This document shows positions 42,341-50,563 of a DNA stretch of 64,000 bases, piece after piece. The notes under the pieces are model-generated. The model saw nothing but the letters and a program-made list of their open reading frames with translations. It made no database searches and was not told the DNA's origin. The DNA comes from Paractinoplanes toevensis (lineage in GTDB: Bacteria; Actinomycetota; Actinomycetes; Mycobacteriales; Micromonosporaceae): positions 1-64,000 of the forward strand of contig NZ_BOQN01000019.1 of the NCBI RefSeq assembly GCF_018332695.1, given 5' to 3'. Numbering within the stretch: the first letter of the stretch is position 1; the number at the start of each line of letters is the position of its first letter. A program made the position numbers and the translations under genes.

Positions 42341-43000
42341 ATGACCGATGTGGTGCTCCCCTGCCGGAACGAGGCTCCGGCCCTGCCCGGCCTGCTGGCC
42401 CGGATGCCGTCCGGATACCGGGCGATAGTCGTCGACAACGGCTCGTCCGACGGTTCCGCCGCGGTCGCCCGCGCGCACGGCGCCCAAGTGATCACGGTGA
42501 CCGAGCCGGGATACGGGGCGGCGGTGCACGCGGGTGTGCTCGCGGCCGATCCGGACGACGGCGTGGTGTGCGTGATGGACGCCGACGGTTCGTTCGATCC
42601 GGCGCAGCTGCCGGCGATGGCCGGGCCGGTGCGCGCCGGGCTGGCCGATCTGACCACCGGCCGTCGCCGGCCGGCCGCGCGCGGGGTGTGGCCGCTGCAC
42701 GCCCGGGCCGCCAACGCGGTGCTGTCCCGGCGCGTGCGCCGCACGACCGGGCTGGACGTGCACGACATCGGCCCGATGCGTGCGGTGCGCCGCGCCGACC
42801 TGCTCGCCCTGGACCTGCGCGACCGCCGGTTCGGCTACCCGCTCGAACTGCTGATCGCGGCCGGCCGGGCCGGCTGGCGGGTCGCCGAGATCGACGTGGA
42901 TTATCTGCCGCGGGCGGCCGGCACCCGCTCGAAGGTCAGCGGCTCGGTGCTCGGCAGCGCTCGCGCGGTCCGCGACATGAGCCGGGTGCTGGCCCGATGA
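42341..43000 (+). CDS. Family 2 glycosyltransferase (GT2)
   Basis: A 219-residue GT-A enzyme of the dolichol-phosphate-mannose synthase kind: VVLPCRNEAPALPGLL at the start, VDNGSSDGSAAVA, the VMDADGSFDP metal-binding motif near residue 78, and a C-terminal YPLELLIAAGRAGWRVAEIDVDYLPR. It would transfer a sugar from a nucleotide donor, often to polyprenyl phosphate. First gene of the operon to 47757, with a 4-bp overlap to the next gene. Confidence 0.85.
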   Translation: MTDVVLPCRNEAPALPGLLARMPSGYRAIVVDNGSSDGSAAVARAHGAQVITVTEPGYGAAVHAGVLAADPDDGVVCVMDADGSFDPAQLPAMAGPVRAGLADLTTGRRRPAARGVWPLHARAANAVLSRRVRRTTGLDVHDIGPMRAVRRADLLALDLRDRRFGYPLELLIAAGRAGWRVAEIDVDYLPRAAGTRSKVSGSVLGSARAVRDMSRVLAR

Positions 43001-43680
43001 GAGTGCTCGTACTCGCGAAAGTGCCGGTGCCGGGCCGGGTGAAGACGCGGCTGTGCCCGCCGTGCACGCCGGAGCAGGCGGCCCGGCTGGCCGCCGCCGC
43101 GCTGGCCGACACGATCGACGCGGTGTCCGCCTCGGCCGCGACCGATCGCGTGCTGGTCACCGACACCGCCTGTCCCCCGCCGCCCGGCTGGGCCGGCCGG
43201 TTGCAACGCGGCGGCCCGCTGGGCGAGCGGCTGGCCAACGCGTTCGCCGACATCGGGTCGCCCGCCCTGCTCATCGGCATGGACACCCCGCAGGTGACCA
43301 CCGCGATGCTCGACGACGCCCTCGCCCGGCTGGCCGACCCGGACGGTCCGGACGCGGTGCTCGGTCACGCCGAGGACGGCGGCTGGTGGGCGCTGGGCCT
43401 ACGCGATCCCGCCCATGCCGCGGTGCTGCGCGAAATTCCGACATCAACGGCAACGACCGGTTTCCGTACGCATGACGCACTGCACCGCCGCGGCCTGCAC
43501 GTGGCCGAGCTGCCCCGGCTGCGCGACGTGGACACGGCCCCCGACGCGTACGCGGTGGCCACCCTCTGCCCACCGGACCGCCGGTTTCCCCGCGCGGTCG
43601 CCGCCGAGCTACCCCGGGTGGTCACCGCCGAGCAGACGCAGATCGGCACCGCCGAGCCGATGCGGGTGGTAGCGAGGTGA
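42997..43680 (+). CDS. DUF2064 / TIGR04282-type transferase
   Basis: A 227-residue protein that begins VLVLAKVPVPGRVKTRLCPP, the nucleotide-binding signature of the TIGR04282 group (distant to nucleotidyltransferases of the cofactor-guanylyl type), with IGMDTPQVTTAML and EDGGWWALGL further on. In other bacteria it lies beside GT2 and methyltransferase genes. It probably makes or transfers an activated sugar; the exact reaction is not established. Confidence 0.8.
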   Translation: MRVLVLAKVPVPGRVKTRLCPPCTPEQAARLAAAALADTIDAVSASAATDRVLVTDTACPPPPGWAGRLQRGGPLGERLANAFADIGSPALLIGMDTPQVTTAMLDDALARLADPDGPDAVLGHAEDGGWWALGLRDPAHAAVLREIPTSTATTGFRTHDALHRRGLHVAELPRLRDVDTAPDAYAVATLCPPDRRFPRAVAAELPRVVTAEQTQIGTAEPMRVVAR

Positions 43681-44309
43681 GCGTGACCGTGCTCTTCGAC
43701 GCCGTGTTCGATCGGGCCGAGGCGGGCCGGGCGGCACCGTTCACGGTGCGGCACCCGACCGGCGGCGAGCATCGGTTCGACCCGGCCGTGTGGTGCCGCG
43801 ACGACCTGCCCGGCGACGAGACGCTGCTCGCCCGGTGCACCGGGCCGACCCTGGACGTCGGCTGCGGGCCCGGCCGGCTCGCCGGGGCGCTGGCCCACCG
43901 CGGCTGTCCGGCGCTGGGCATCGACGTCAGCGGCACCGCCGTGCGCCTGGCCCGGCGCCGGGGAGCGTCCGCGCTGCGCCGCGACGTCTTCGATCCGCTG
44001 CCCGGCACCGGCCGCTGGCATCACCTGCTGCTGGCCGACGGCAACATCGGCATCGGCGGCGATCCGGCCCGGCTGCTGCGCCGCTGCCGCCACCTGCTCG
44101 CGCCGGACGGCCGGCTGCACGTCGAGGCGGCCGCCCCGGGCACGCCGGGCTGGTCCGGCCCGGCCCGCGTCGACGGCGGCGGCACCGATCTGCCGTGGGC
44201 CTGCGTCCCCCTGGACGACCTGCCCGCGCTCGCCGCCGCCTCGGCGATGCGCCTGCTCGAGACGTGGACGGGGGCGGACCGATGGTTCGCGACGCTGATC
44301 CCGCACTGA
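43677..44309 (+). CDS. Class I SAM-dependent methyltransferase
   Basis: A 210-residue Rossmann methyltransferase; the SAM motif is LDVGCGPGRLAGALAHRG near residue 60, followed by the acidic GIDVSG. GTG start, overlapping the previous stop by 4 bp. The next gene starts inside its last 28 bp. Substrate unknown, probably the glycan or lipid product of the cluster (inference). Confidence 0.82.
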   Translation: MSVTVLFDAVFDRAEAGRAAPFTVRHPTGGEHRFDPAVWCRDDLPGDETLLARCTGPTLDVGCGPGRLAGALAHRGCPALGIDVSGTAVRLARRRGASALRRDVFDPLPGTGRWHHLLLADGNIGIGGDPARLLRRCRHLLAPDGRLHVEAAAPGTPGWSGPARVDGGGTDLPWACVPLDDLPALAAASAMRLLETWTGADRWFATLIPH

Positions 44310-45625
44310 CCGGCCGAGCCCGGCGCCGCGCCCTCGACCGCGAACCGCCCGCCGCTCTCCGGCGCGCGTTCGACTGGTTGCGGGCGCCGCTGCCGGAACC
44401 GCCGGCGGCGATGCGGCGCGGGCCGCTGCGGGAGGGCGCGTTCCGGTCGTCGCTGCGATCGACCCGGCTGACCAGCATTCTGGGCGTGGCGCTCGGCGTG
44501 GCCTTCGCCGTCTGCTTCGGCACCGGGCTGCTCAGCCACCTGATCCAGCATCCGCCCGGATGGTTCTGGTGGCCGTCGCGGCCGGTGTCGCTCTACCGGA
44601 TCACCCAGGGCGTGCACGTGGCGACCGGGCTGGCCTGTGTGCCGCTGCTCGGGGTCAAGTTGTGGTCGGTGTATCCGCGCCTGTTCACCTGGCCGCCGGT
44701 CCGGTCACTCGTGCACGCGGCCGAGCGGGCCGGGGTCGCGCTGCTCGTCGCGGCGGCGCTGTTCCAGGTGGTCAGCGGAATTCTGAACGTCGCCCGCTGG
44801 TACGCCCCGATGCCGTTCTTCTTCACCACCGGCCACTACTGGGTGGCCTGGCTGGTGGTCGGCGCCCTGCTGGTCCACCTCGGGGTGCAGCTGCCGGTCG
44901 CCCGAGCCGCGCTGCGACGATCCGGCGAAGCCCGGCCGGAAGGAACAGCCCGGCCGCCGGGCGACGCCGAGGCGGCCGACGCCAGGCCCGGCCGACGCGA
45001 GAACGAAGACACCGAACCGGCCGGCGCCCGGCTCGGACGCCGGCGCCTGCTCGCCGGCACCGCCGCCGCGGCCGGCCTGATCACCCTCACCACCGTGGGC
45101 CAGACGGTGCGGCCGCTGAGCCGCCTCGGGCTGTTCGCACCCCGCCGGCCGGACATCGGCCAGCAGGGCCTGCCGGTCAACAAGACCGCATCCGGCGCCG
45201 GCATCGTCGCGGACCCCGGCTACCGCCTGGTGCTGGCCGGCCCGGCCGGCGAGACCAGCCTCGATCTGGCCGCCCTGAACGCCCTGGCCCAGCACACCGT
45301 CGACCTGCCGATCACCTGCGTCGAGGGGTGGAGCGCCGGCGCTACCTGGACCGGCGTCCGGCTGCGCGACCTGGCCGCGATGGCCGGGGTGGCTCCGGAA
45401 CACGCCACCGTGGTGGTCGAATCCCTCGAGCGGGGCGGCCGCTACCGGGTCAGCACCGTGCCGCCCGAGCACGCCCGCGACCCGCTGACCCTGATCGCGC
45501 TGCGCCTCGGCGGCGAGGTGCTGCATCCGGACCACGGCTATCCGGCCCGGCTGATCGCGCCGAACCGGCCCGGCGTGCTGCAGACCAAGTGGGTCGGCCG
45601 GCTCACCGTCCGGGAGACACGATGA
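44282..45625 (+). CDS. Molybdopterin oxidoreductase fused to a cytochrome-b-like membrane domain
   Basis: A 447-residue fusion. Residues 60-210 have four helices with His pairs (SHLIQH, GVHVATG, TTGHYW, LVHLGVQ) as in cytochrome b561-type heme domains. Residues 215-250 form a charged linker, then a twin-arginine-like GRRRLLAGTAAAAGL helix. Residues 300-447 are a sulfite-oxidase/YedY-type molybdopterin domain with the Mo-binding Cys346 in ITCVEGW and the DHGYPARLIAPN loop. Electrons would pass between heme and Mo across the membrane. Related enzymes act in reductive repair or reduction of S- or N-oxides; the substrate here is unknown. Confidence 0.82.
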   Translation: MVRDADPALTGRARRRALDREPPAALRRAFDWLRAPLPEPPAAMRRGPLREGAFRSSLRSTRLTSILGVALGVAFAVCFGTGLLSHLIQHPPGWFWWPSRPVSLYRITQGVHVATGLACVPLLGVKLWSVYPRLFTWPPVRSLVHAAERAGVALLVAAALFQVVSGILNVARWYAPMPFFFTTGHYWVAWLVVGALLVHLGVQLPVARAALRRSGEARPEGTARPPGDAEAADARPGRRENEDTEPAGARLGRRRLLAGTAAAAGLITLTTVGQTVRPLSRLGLFAPRRPDIGQQGLPVNKTASGAGIVADPGYRLVLAGPAGETSLDLAALNALAQHTVDLPITCVEGWSAGATWTGVRLRDLAAMAGVAPEHATVVVESLERGGRYRVSTVPPEHARDPLTLIALRLGGEVLHPDHGYPARLIAPNRPGVLQTKWVGRLTVRETR

Positions 45626-46041
45626 GGGCCGCGCTGATCGCGACGGGCACGCTCGTCATCGCGTACGGAATGGTGGGAGCCGTCGCCGACGATCCGGCCG
45701 GAATCGGCGTGTTCCTGATCGCCGTGCTCGTCGGGCACGACGCGCTCTGGATGCCGGTGGTCCTGGCCGGCGGCTTCCTGATCACCCGTTTCGTCCCGGC
45801 CCGGCGCCGCGGCGCCGTGCGGATCACCGCCCTGATCGCGGCCGCGCTGTGCGTGGTGACGCTGCCGCTCGTGCTCGGTTTGGGCCGGCCGGCCGACAAC
45901 CCGTCGGTGCTGCCGCTGCACTACGGGCGCCATCTCGCGGTGATCCTGCTGGTGCTCGCGCTCGGGCCGGCGGTCCGGGCGATGATCCGTAAGAAATTCG
46001 AAAGGCCGGCGGTACGCGGTACGGACCCCGGCGGTGAGTAG
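45622..46041 (+). CDS. Small polytopic membrane protein
   Basis: A 139-residue protein with four hydrophobic helices, one starting the chain and the last near the end, followed by a basic tail (RKKFERPAVRG). Its start overlaps the Mo-oxidoreductase by 4 bp and its stop overlaps the response regulator by 8 bp. No family is recognised. It may be a membrane partner of the oxidoreductase or of the kinase (inference). Confidence 0.68.
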   Translation: MRAALIATGTLVIAYGMVGAVADDPAGIGVFLIAVLVGHDALWMPVVLAGGFLITRFVPARRRGAVRITALIAAALCVVTLPLVLGLGRPADNPSVLPLHYGRHLAVILLVLALGPAVRAMIRKKFERPAVRGTDPGGE

Positions 46042-46744
46042 CGTGACCGAGGTGGGACATCACGTGCTGGTTGTCGACGACGATCCGACGGTGAGCGACG
46101 TCGTGCGCCGCTACCTGGAGCAGGACGGCTGCCGGGTGCGGCTGGCCGCCGACGGCGCCGACGGGCTGGCCGCGGTCGCCGCCGAGCGGCCCGATCTGGT
46201 CGTGCTGGATCTGATGATGCCCGGCATCGACGGTCTCGAGGTGTGCCGCCGGTTGCGGCGGCAGCTGCCCGACCTGCCGGTGATCATGCTGACCGCGCTG
46301 GGTGAGGAGGCCGACCGGGTCGTCGGGCTCGAGGTCGGCGCGGACGACTACGTGACCAAGCCGTTCTCGCCCCGCGAGCTCGTGCTGCGAATCCGGTCGG
46401 TGCTGCGCCGCGCCACACCGGTCGCCGACGCGTCGCCGGGCGTGATCACCGACGCGGGGCTGACCGTCGACACCGCGCGCCGGCTCGCCGGCCTGGACGG
46501 TGCGCCGCTGTCGCTGACCGGCCGCGAGTTCGACCTGCTGGTGTTCCTGCTGACCCATCCCGGCCGGGTCTGGTCCCGCGCCGAGCTGCTGGACAAGGTG
46601 TGGGGCTGGCAGTTCGGCGACCAGTCGACGGTGACCGTGCACGTCCGCCGGCTGCGGGAGAAGATCGAGCCGGACCCGGCCGAGCCGCGCCGCATCCAGA
46701 CCGTCTGGGGCATCGGCTACCGCTACGAACCGGGCGCCCGGTGA
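46034..46744 (+). CDS. OmpR/PhoB-family response regulator
   Basis: A 236-residue regulator. Receiver residues are intact: acidic DDD (15-17), phosphorylation site D59 in VLDLMMPG, a Thr in MLTALG and the Lys in TKPF. The winged-helix output domain contains LTGREFDLLVFLLTHPGRVWSRAELLDKVWG and the recognition helix TVTVHVRRLREKIE. GTG start overlapping the previous gene. It is the best candidate for the half-site array at 42246, which would make the operon self-regulated. Confidence 0.92.
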   Translation: MSSVTEVGHHVLVVDDDPTVSDVVRRYLEQDGCRVRLAADGADGLAAVAAERPDLVVLDLMMPGIDGLEVCRRLRRQLPDLPVIMLTALGEEADRVVGLEVGADDYVTKPFSPRELVLRIRSVLRRATPVADASPGVITDAGLTVDTARRLAGLDGAPLSLTGREFDLLVFLLTHPGRVWSRAELLDKVWGWQFGDQSTVTVHVRRLREKIEPDPAEPRRIQTVWGIGYRYEPGAR

Positions 46745-47757
46745 CCGACACCCTCCTGATCGGCCTCTACGCGCTGGCCGCCGGCGCGGTCGTCGGCACG
46801 GCCGGTGCCCTCGCGCTGCGGATCCTGCGCAAGTCCTCGATCCTCACCCACATCGTGGTGCTGCTGACGGTGACCGTCCTGGCGGTGGCCGCCGGGGTGA
46901 CCGCGGTCGCCAAGGCCATGTTCCTCTCCGGCCACGACCTGCGCGTCGTACTGATCACCGTGTGTGCCGCCGCGCTGGTCAGCCTGGCCGCCGGGGTGTT
47001 CTTCGGTCGCCGGCTGGCCGCCTCGGCGGTCTGGGCGCAGCAGGCCCGGGACCGGGAGCGGCACCTCGAGGCCGGCCGCCGGGAGCTGGTCGCCTGGGTG
47101 TCGCACGACCTGCGCACGCCGCTCGCCGGGATGCGGGCGATGGCCGAGGCGCTGGAGGACGGCGTGGTCGCCGACTGGGCCACCGTCGCCGAGTACCACC
47201 GGCGCATCCGGGTCGAGACCGACCGGATGACCCGGCTCGTCGACGACCTGTTCGAGCTGTCCCGGATCAACGCGGGCGCGCTGCGCCTGATCCCCACGAT
47301 CGTGCCGCTGCGCGAGGTGGTCTCGGACGCGATCGCCGGCGTCGCGCCGCTCGCCGCCACCAAGAAGATCACCCTGGTCGCGGCGGAGTCCGGCTGGCCC
47401 ACCGTGCACGCCGGCGAACGCGAACTCGCCCGGGTCGTCACGAACCTGCTGGTCAACTCCGTCCGCTACACCCCGGCCGACGGCACCGTGCACATCGACG
47501 CCGGCCGCGGCCGCGACGGCGTGTGGCTGACCGTCTCGGACACCTGCGGCGGCATCCCCGACGCCGACCTCGACCGGGTCTTCGACATCGCCTTCCGCGG
47601 CGAACGCGCCCGCACCCCGGACAGCGGCGGCTCGGGCACCGGCGGCGGCCTCGGCCTGGCGATCGTGCGCGGACTGGTGGAGGCGCACGGCGGACGGGTC
47701 GGGGTGCGCAACATCGGCCACGGCTGCCGGTTCGAGGTGCGGCTCCCGGCCGGCTGA
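46741..47757 (+). CDS. Sensor histidine kinase
   Basis: A 338-residue membrane kinase. Three transmembrane helices lie in the first 90 residues with little extracellular loop, so it may sense the membrane or a partner protein. His122 in the WVSHDLRTPLAG box is the phospho-acceptor; the ATPase domain has NLLVNSVRYTP (N box), DTCGGIPDADL (G1) and GTGGGLGLAIVRGLVEAHGG (G2). GTG start overlaps the regulator stop by 4 bp. Cognate to that regulator. Confidence 0.92.
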   Translation: MTDTLLIGLYALAAGAVVGTAGALALRILRKSSILTHIVVLLTVTVLAVAAGVTAVAKAMFLSGHDLRVVLITVCAAALVSLAAGVFFGRRLAASAVWAQQARDRERHLEAGRRELVAWVSHDLRTPLAGMRAMAEALEDGVVADWATVAEYHRRIRVETDRMTRLVDDLFELSRINAGALRLIPTIVPLREVVSDAIAGVAPLAATKKITLVAAESGWPTVHAGERELARVVTNLLVNSVRYTPADGTVHIDAGRGRDGVWLTVSDTCGGIPDADLDRVFDIAFRGERARTPDSGGSGTGGGLGLAIVRGLVEAHGGRVGVRNIGHGCRFEVRLPAG

Positions 47758-47791
47758 ATGATCACGGCGGCGCCCGGGTAGACGGACATCC

Positions 47792-49240
47792 ATGACCGTC
47801 GCGGAAGACACGCGGGACACGAGGTTCTTCGGGCAGCCCCGGGCGCTCGCCAACCTGTTCGGGGTCGAGCTGTGGGAACGGTTCTCGTTCTACGGCATGC
47901 AGGGCATCCTGCTCATCTACCTGTACTACGAGGCGTCGCGGGGCGGCCTCGGCATCGACCAGGACACCGCGACCAGCATCGTCGGCGCGTACGGCGGCTC
48001 GGTCTACCTGGCCACCGTGATCGGCGCCTGGCTGGCCGACCGGCTGTTCGGCCCGGAACGCGTACTGTTCGGCAGCGCGATCCTGGTCATGTGCGGCCAC
48101 CTGGCGCTGGCCCTGATCCCCGGCCTGGCCGGGGTGGCGACCGGCCTGATCCTGATCGCGCTGGGCAGCGGCGGCGTCAAGGCCACCGCGACCGCGATCG
48201 TCGGCACCCTCTACGCCGAGCAGGACCCGCGCCGCGACGCCGGCTTCTCGCTGTTCTACCTGGGCATCAACCTCGGCGCGCTGCTCGGCCCGCTGCTCAC
48301 CGGCCTGCTGCAGAAGGACGCCGGCTTCCACTGGGGCTTCGGCCTCGCGGCGGCCGGCATGGCGATCGGCCTCATCCAATACACGATCTTCCGGCGTACG
48401 CTCCCGGAGCAGTCCCGGGAGATCGCCAACCCGCTCCCCCGCGAACGCCGCCCGCTGGTGGCGATCATCGCGGCCGCCGTCGTCGTGGTGATCGCCGTGC
48501 TGGCTTTCACCGGCCTGCTGCCCGCCGCCCACCTGTCCACGATCGTGGTGGTGCTGAGCATCCTCGCCGCCGTGGGCTACTTCGTGGTGATCCTGACCAG
48601 CCACCGCATCGACACCACCGAACGCCGCCGGGTGATCGCGTTCATCCCGATGTTCATCGCGAGCGCCGCCTTCTGGTCGCTCTACCAGCAGCAGTTCACC
48701 GTGGTGACGATCTACTCGGACGAGCGGCTGGACCGCAACCTGTTCGGCTGGACCATGCCGGTCTCCTGGGTGCAGTCGATCAACCCGGTCTTCATCATCA
48801 TCCTGTCCGGCGTCTTCGCCGCGCTGTGGCTGCGCCTGGGCGACCGGCAGCCGACCACGCCGGTCAAGTTCGCGGCCGGCACCGCGGTGATGGGCGTGGC
48901 GTTCCTGCTGTTCCTGCCGTTCGCCGGGATGGACAGCGTCCCCCTGCTCGGCCTGACCGGCATCATCCTGGTCTTCACGTTCGCCGAACTGCTGCTCTCA
49001 CCGGTCGGCCTGTCGCTGTCGACGAAGCTGGCGCCGGCCGCCTTCCGTACCCAGATGGTCGCCCTGTTCTTCCTGTCGGTGGCCCTGGGCACCGCGATGT
49101 CCGGCACCCTCGCCGGCTACTACAGCGAGGAGAACGAGGTGCCGTACTTCGGCATCCTGGGCGCGATCGCGATCGCCCTGGGGGTGGTGTTGTGGCTGAT
49201 CAGGAAGCCGATCCAGCGCCTGATGGGCGGGGTCCGATAA
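47792..49240 (+). CDS. POT-family peptide transporter
   Basis: A 482-residue proton-coupled oligopeptide transporter (DtpA/PepT type). The family signature ELWERFSFYGMQGILLIYL (ExxERFxYY-like) lies at residues 26-44; GGSVYLATVIGAWLADRLFG is motif A, and FSLFYLGINLGALLGPLLTG is the second POT signature. About 14 helices. It takes up di- and tripeptides. It starts 34 bp after the kinase but need not be in the same operon. Confidence 0.9.
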   Translation: MTVAEDTRDTRFFGQPRALANLFGVELWERFSFYGMQGILLIYLYYEASRGGLGIDQDTATSIVGAYGGSVYLATVIGAWLADRLFGPERVLFGSAILVMCGHLALALIPGLAGVATGLILIALGSGGVKATATAIVGTLYAEQDPRRDAGFSLFYLGINLGALLGPLLTGLLQKDAGFHWGFGLAAAGMAIGLIQYTIFRRTLPEQSREIANPLPRERRPLVAIIAAAVVVVIAVLAFTGLLPAAHLSTIVVVLSILAAVGYFVVILTSHRIDTTERRRVIAFIPMFIASAAFWSLYQQQFTVVTIYSDERLDRNLFGWTMPVSWVQSINPVFIIILSGVFAALWLRLGDRQPTTPVKFAAGTAVMGVAFLLFLPFAGMDSVPLLGLTGIILVFTFAELLLSPVGLSLSTKLAPAAFRTQMVALFFLSVALGTAMSGTLAGYYSEENEVPYFGILGAIAIALGVVLWLIRKPIQRLMGGVR

Positions 49241-49249
49241 CGTCGGGCC

Positions 49250-49672
49250 ATGTCGTTCACCGACGAGGAGATCGCCTACCTGCGATCACAACCGCTCGCC
49301 CGCTTCGCGACGGTCGGCGCCGGCGAGCAGCCCGACGTGGTCCCGCTCGCGTTCGAGTTCGACGGCACCCACTTCTGGGTCGGCGGCACCGGCCAGGCCG
49401 TCCTCAAGACCCGCAAGTTCCGCAACATCGGGGCCGGGCACCAGCTGGTCGCCCTGGTGGTCGACGACATGGTGTCCGTCGACCCGTTCATCACCCGCGC
49501 GATCCGCGTCTACGGCCACGCCGACGGCCCGATCGAGCGAGCCGGAATCGTCGGACCGGGCTTCTACCTCCGGGTAACGCCCACGATTTCCTGGAGCTGG
49601 AACATGGCCGGCGAGCCGGCCGGCGACACCTGGTACGAACCGAGGCGCGCAGTCCACCAGCCGCCCAGGTGA
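49250..49672 (+). CDS. PPOX-class F420-dependent oxidoreductase
   Basis: A 140-residue split-barrel flavin/F420-binding protein. SQPLARFATVGAGEQPDVVPLAFEFDGTHFWVGG and KTRKFRNI are typical of the F420 branch found in mycobacteria and relatives. ATG start 9 bp after the POT gene. Likely uses reduced F420 on an unknown quinone-like or redox-cofactor substrate. Convergent with the DoxX gene 10 bp away. Confidence 0.85.
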   Translation: MSFTDEEIAYLRSQPLARFATVGAGEQPDVVPLAFEFDGTHFWVGGTGQAVLKTRKFRNIGAGHQLVALVVDDMVSVDPFITRAIRVYGHADGPIERAGIVGPGFYLRVTPTISWSWNMAGEPAGDTWYEPRRAVHQPPR

Positions 49673-49682
49673 TCGGCGGGCC

Positions 49683-50033
49683 TCACGCCGAGGCGATGCC
49701 GAGGACGAGAGCGAGCACCGCGCCGGCGAGCATCAGCGCCGCCATCGGCATGCCCTTGGTGTCCTTGACCCGGACGTGCGCGCCCAGGGCGCCGAGGAAA
49801 TACAGGACGAGTCCGGTCGCCGCGGCGATGCCCAGCGGCCGCCACCCGATCCCGATCAGCAGGCCGGCCGCACCGGCGTAGTTCAGCAGGGCCAGCGGCA
49901 CGAACCACGACCCCGGCACGCCGACGCCGGTCAGCCCGGCGGTGATGCGCTCGTCGCGGCGGATCTTCGCCGTGGCGGTGCCGGCATTTGCCAGGGCGAC
50001 CACGACGGCGACGACAGTGTAGGCAATGAACAT
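49683..50033 (-). CDS. DoxX-family membrane protein
   Basis: A 116-residue protein with four helices: FIAYTVVAVVVALANAGTATAKI, then KIRRDERITAGLTGVGVPGSWFVPLALLNYAGAAGLLIGIGWRPLG, as in the small DoxX/DoxX-like family. ATG at 50033 follows a short leader. Divergent from the MarR gene; a perfect palindrome between them suggests MarR control. The biochemical role of this subfamily is not settled. Confidence 0.85.
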   Translation of the reverse strand: MFIAYTVVAVVVALANAGTATAKIRRDERITAGLTGVGVPGSWFVPLALLNYAGAAGLLIGIGWRPLGIAAATGLVLYFLGALGAHVRVKDTKGMPMAALMLAGAVLALVLGIASA

Positions 50034-50061
50034 GGAATCTCCCAGACTATTGGTCTCGCAA

Positions 50062-50085
50062 AATCGTTGGAAGCCTACAACGATT
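50062..50085. promoter_or_regulatory. Putative MarR operator (AATCGTTG-N8-CAACGATT)
   Basis: A perfect 24-bp inverted repeat in the 90-bp divergent region between DoxX (50033) and MarR (50124). Position and geometry suit a MarR dimer site controlling both genes. Confidence 0.62.
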
Positions 50086-50123
50086 GTTCGAGCATGACCA
50101 TCGGGAGTGGGTAAGGTATTCGC

Positions 50124-50549
50124 ATGGCATCGTCGATGGCCCAGTTGGGTGTGCTGCTCGCCAACCGCGGGGTGCTCGCCGGCGCCCAGGTGCGCGACGC
50201 CCTGGCCGGCGCCGGGCTGACCATGCGGTCCGCGTTCACGCTGACGCACCTGGCCGACGGCCCGGTCAACCAGCAGGCGCTGATCGACCTCCTCGGCGTC
50301 GACCCGAGCGCGCTGGTCGCCGTGCTCAACGAGCTGGAAAGCCTGGGACTGGTCTCCCGGCAGCGCGACACCGCCGATCGCCGCCGGCACATCGTCGCGA
50401 TCACCCCCGACGGCACCCGGGCGCTGAGCGAGGTCGAGTCGGTCCTCGACAAGACCGACGACGACCTGTTCGCGGCGCTGTCCCCGACCGAACGCCGGCA
50501 ACTGGAACGCCTGCTGACCAAGATCGCCGACCCCGGCGCCTGCGGCTGA
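50124..50549 (+). CDS. MarR-family transcriptional regulator
   Basis: A 141-residue winged-helix protein: NQQALIDLLGVDPSALVAVLNELESLGLVSRQRDTADRRRHIVAITPDG is the helix-turn-helix and wing. No obvious sensor Cys except near the end (CG). TAAGGT lies 7 bp before the ATG and may be a -10 of a leaderless message. It probably represses the divergent DoxX gene. Confidence 0.88.
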   Translation: MASSMAQLGVLLANRGVLAGAQVRDALAGAGLTMRSAFTLTHLADGPVNQQALIDLLGVDPSALVAVLNELESLGLVSRQRDTADRRRHIVAITPDGTRALSEVESVLDKTDDDLFAALSPTERRQLERLLTKIADPGACG

Positions 50550-50563
50550 CGACGGTTCGGCGC

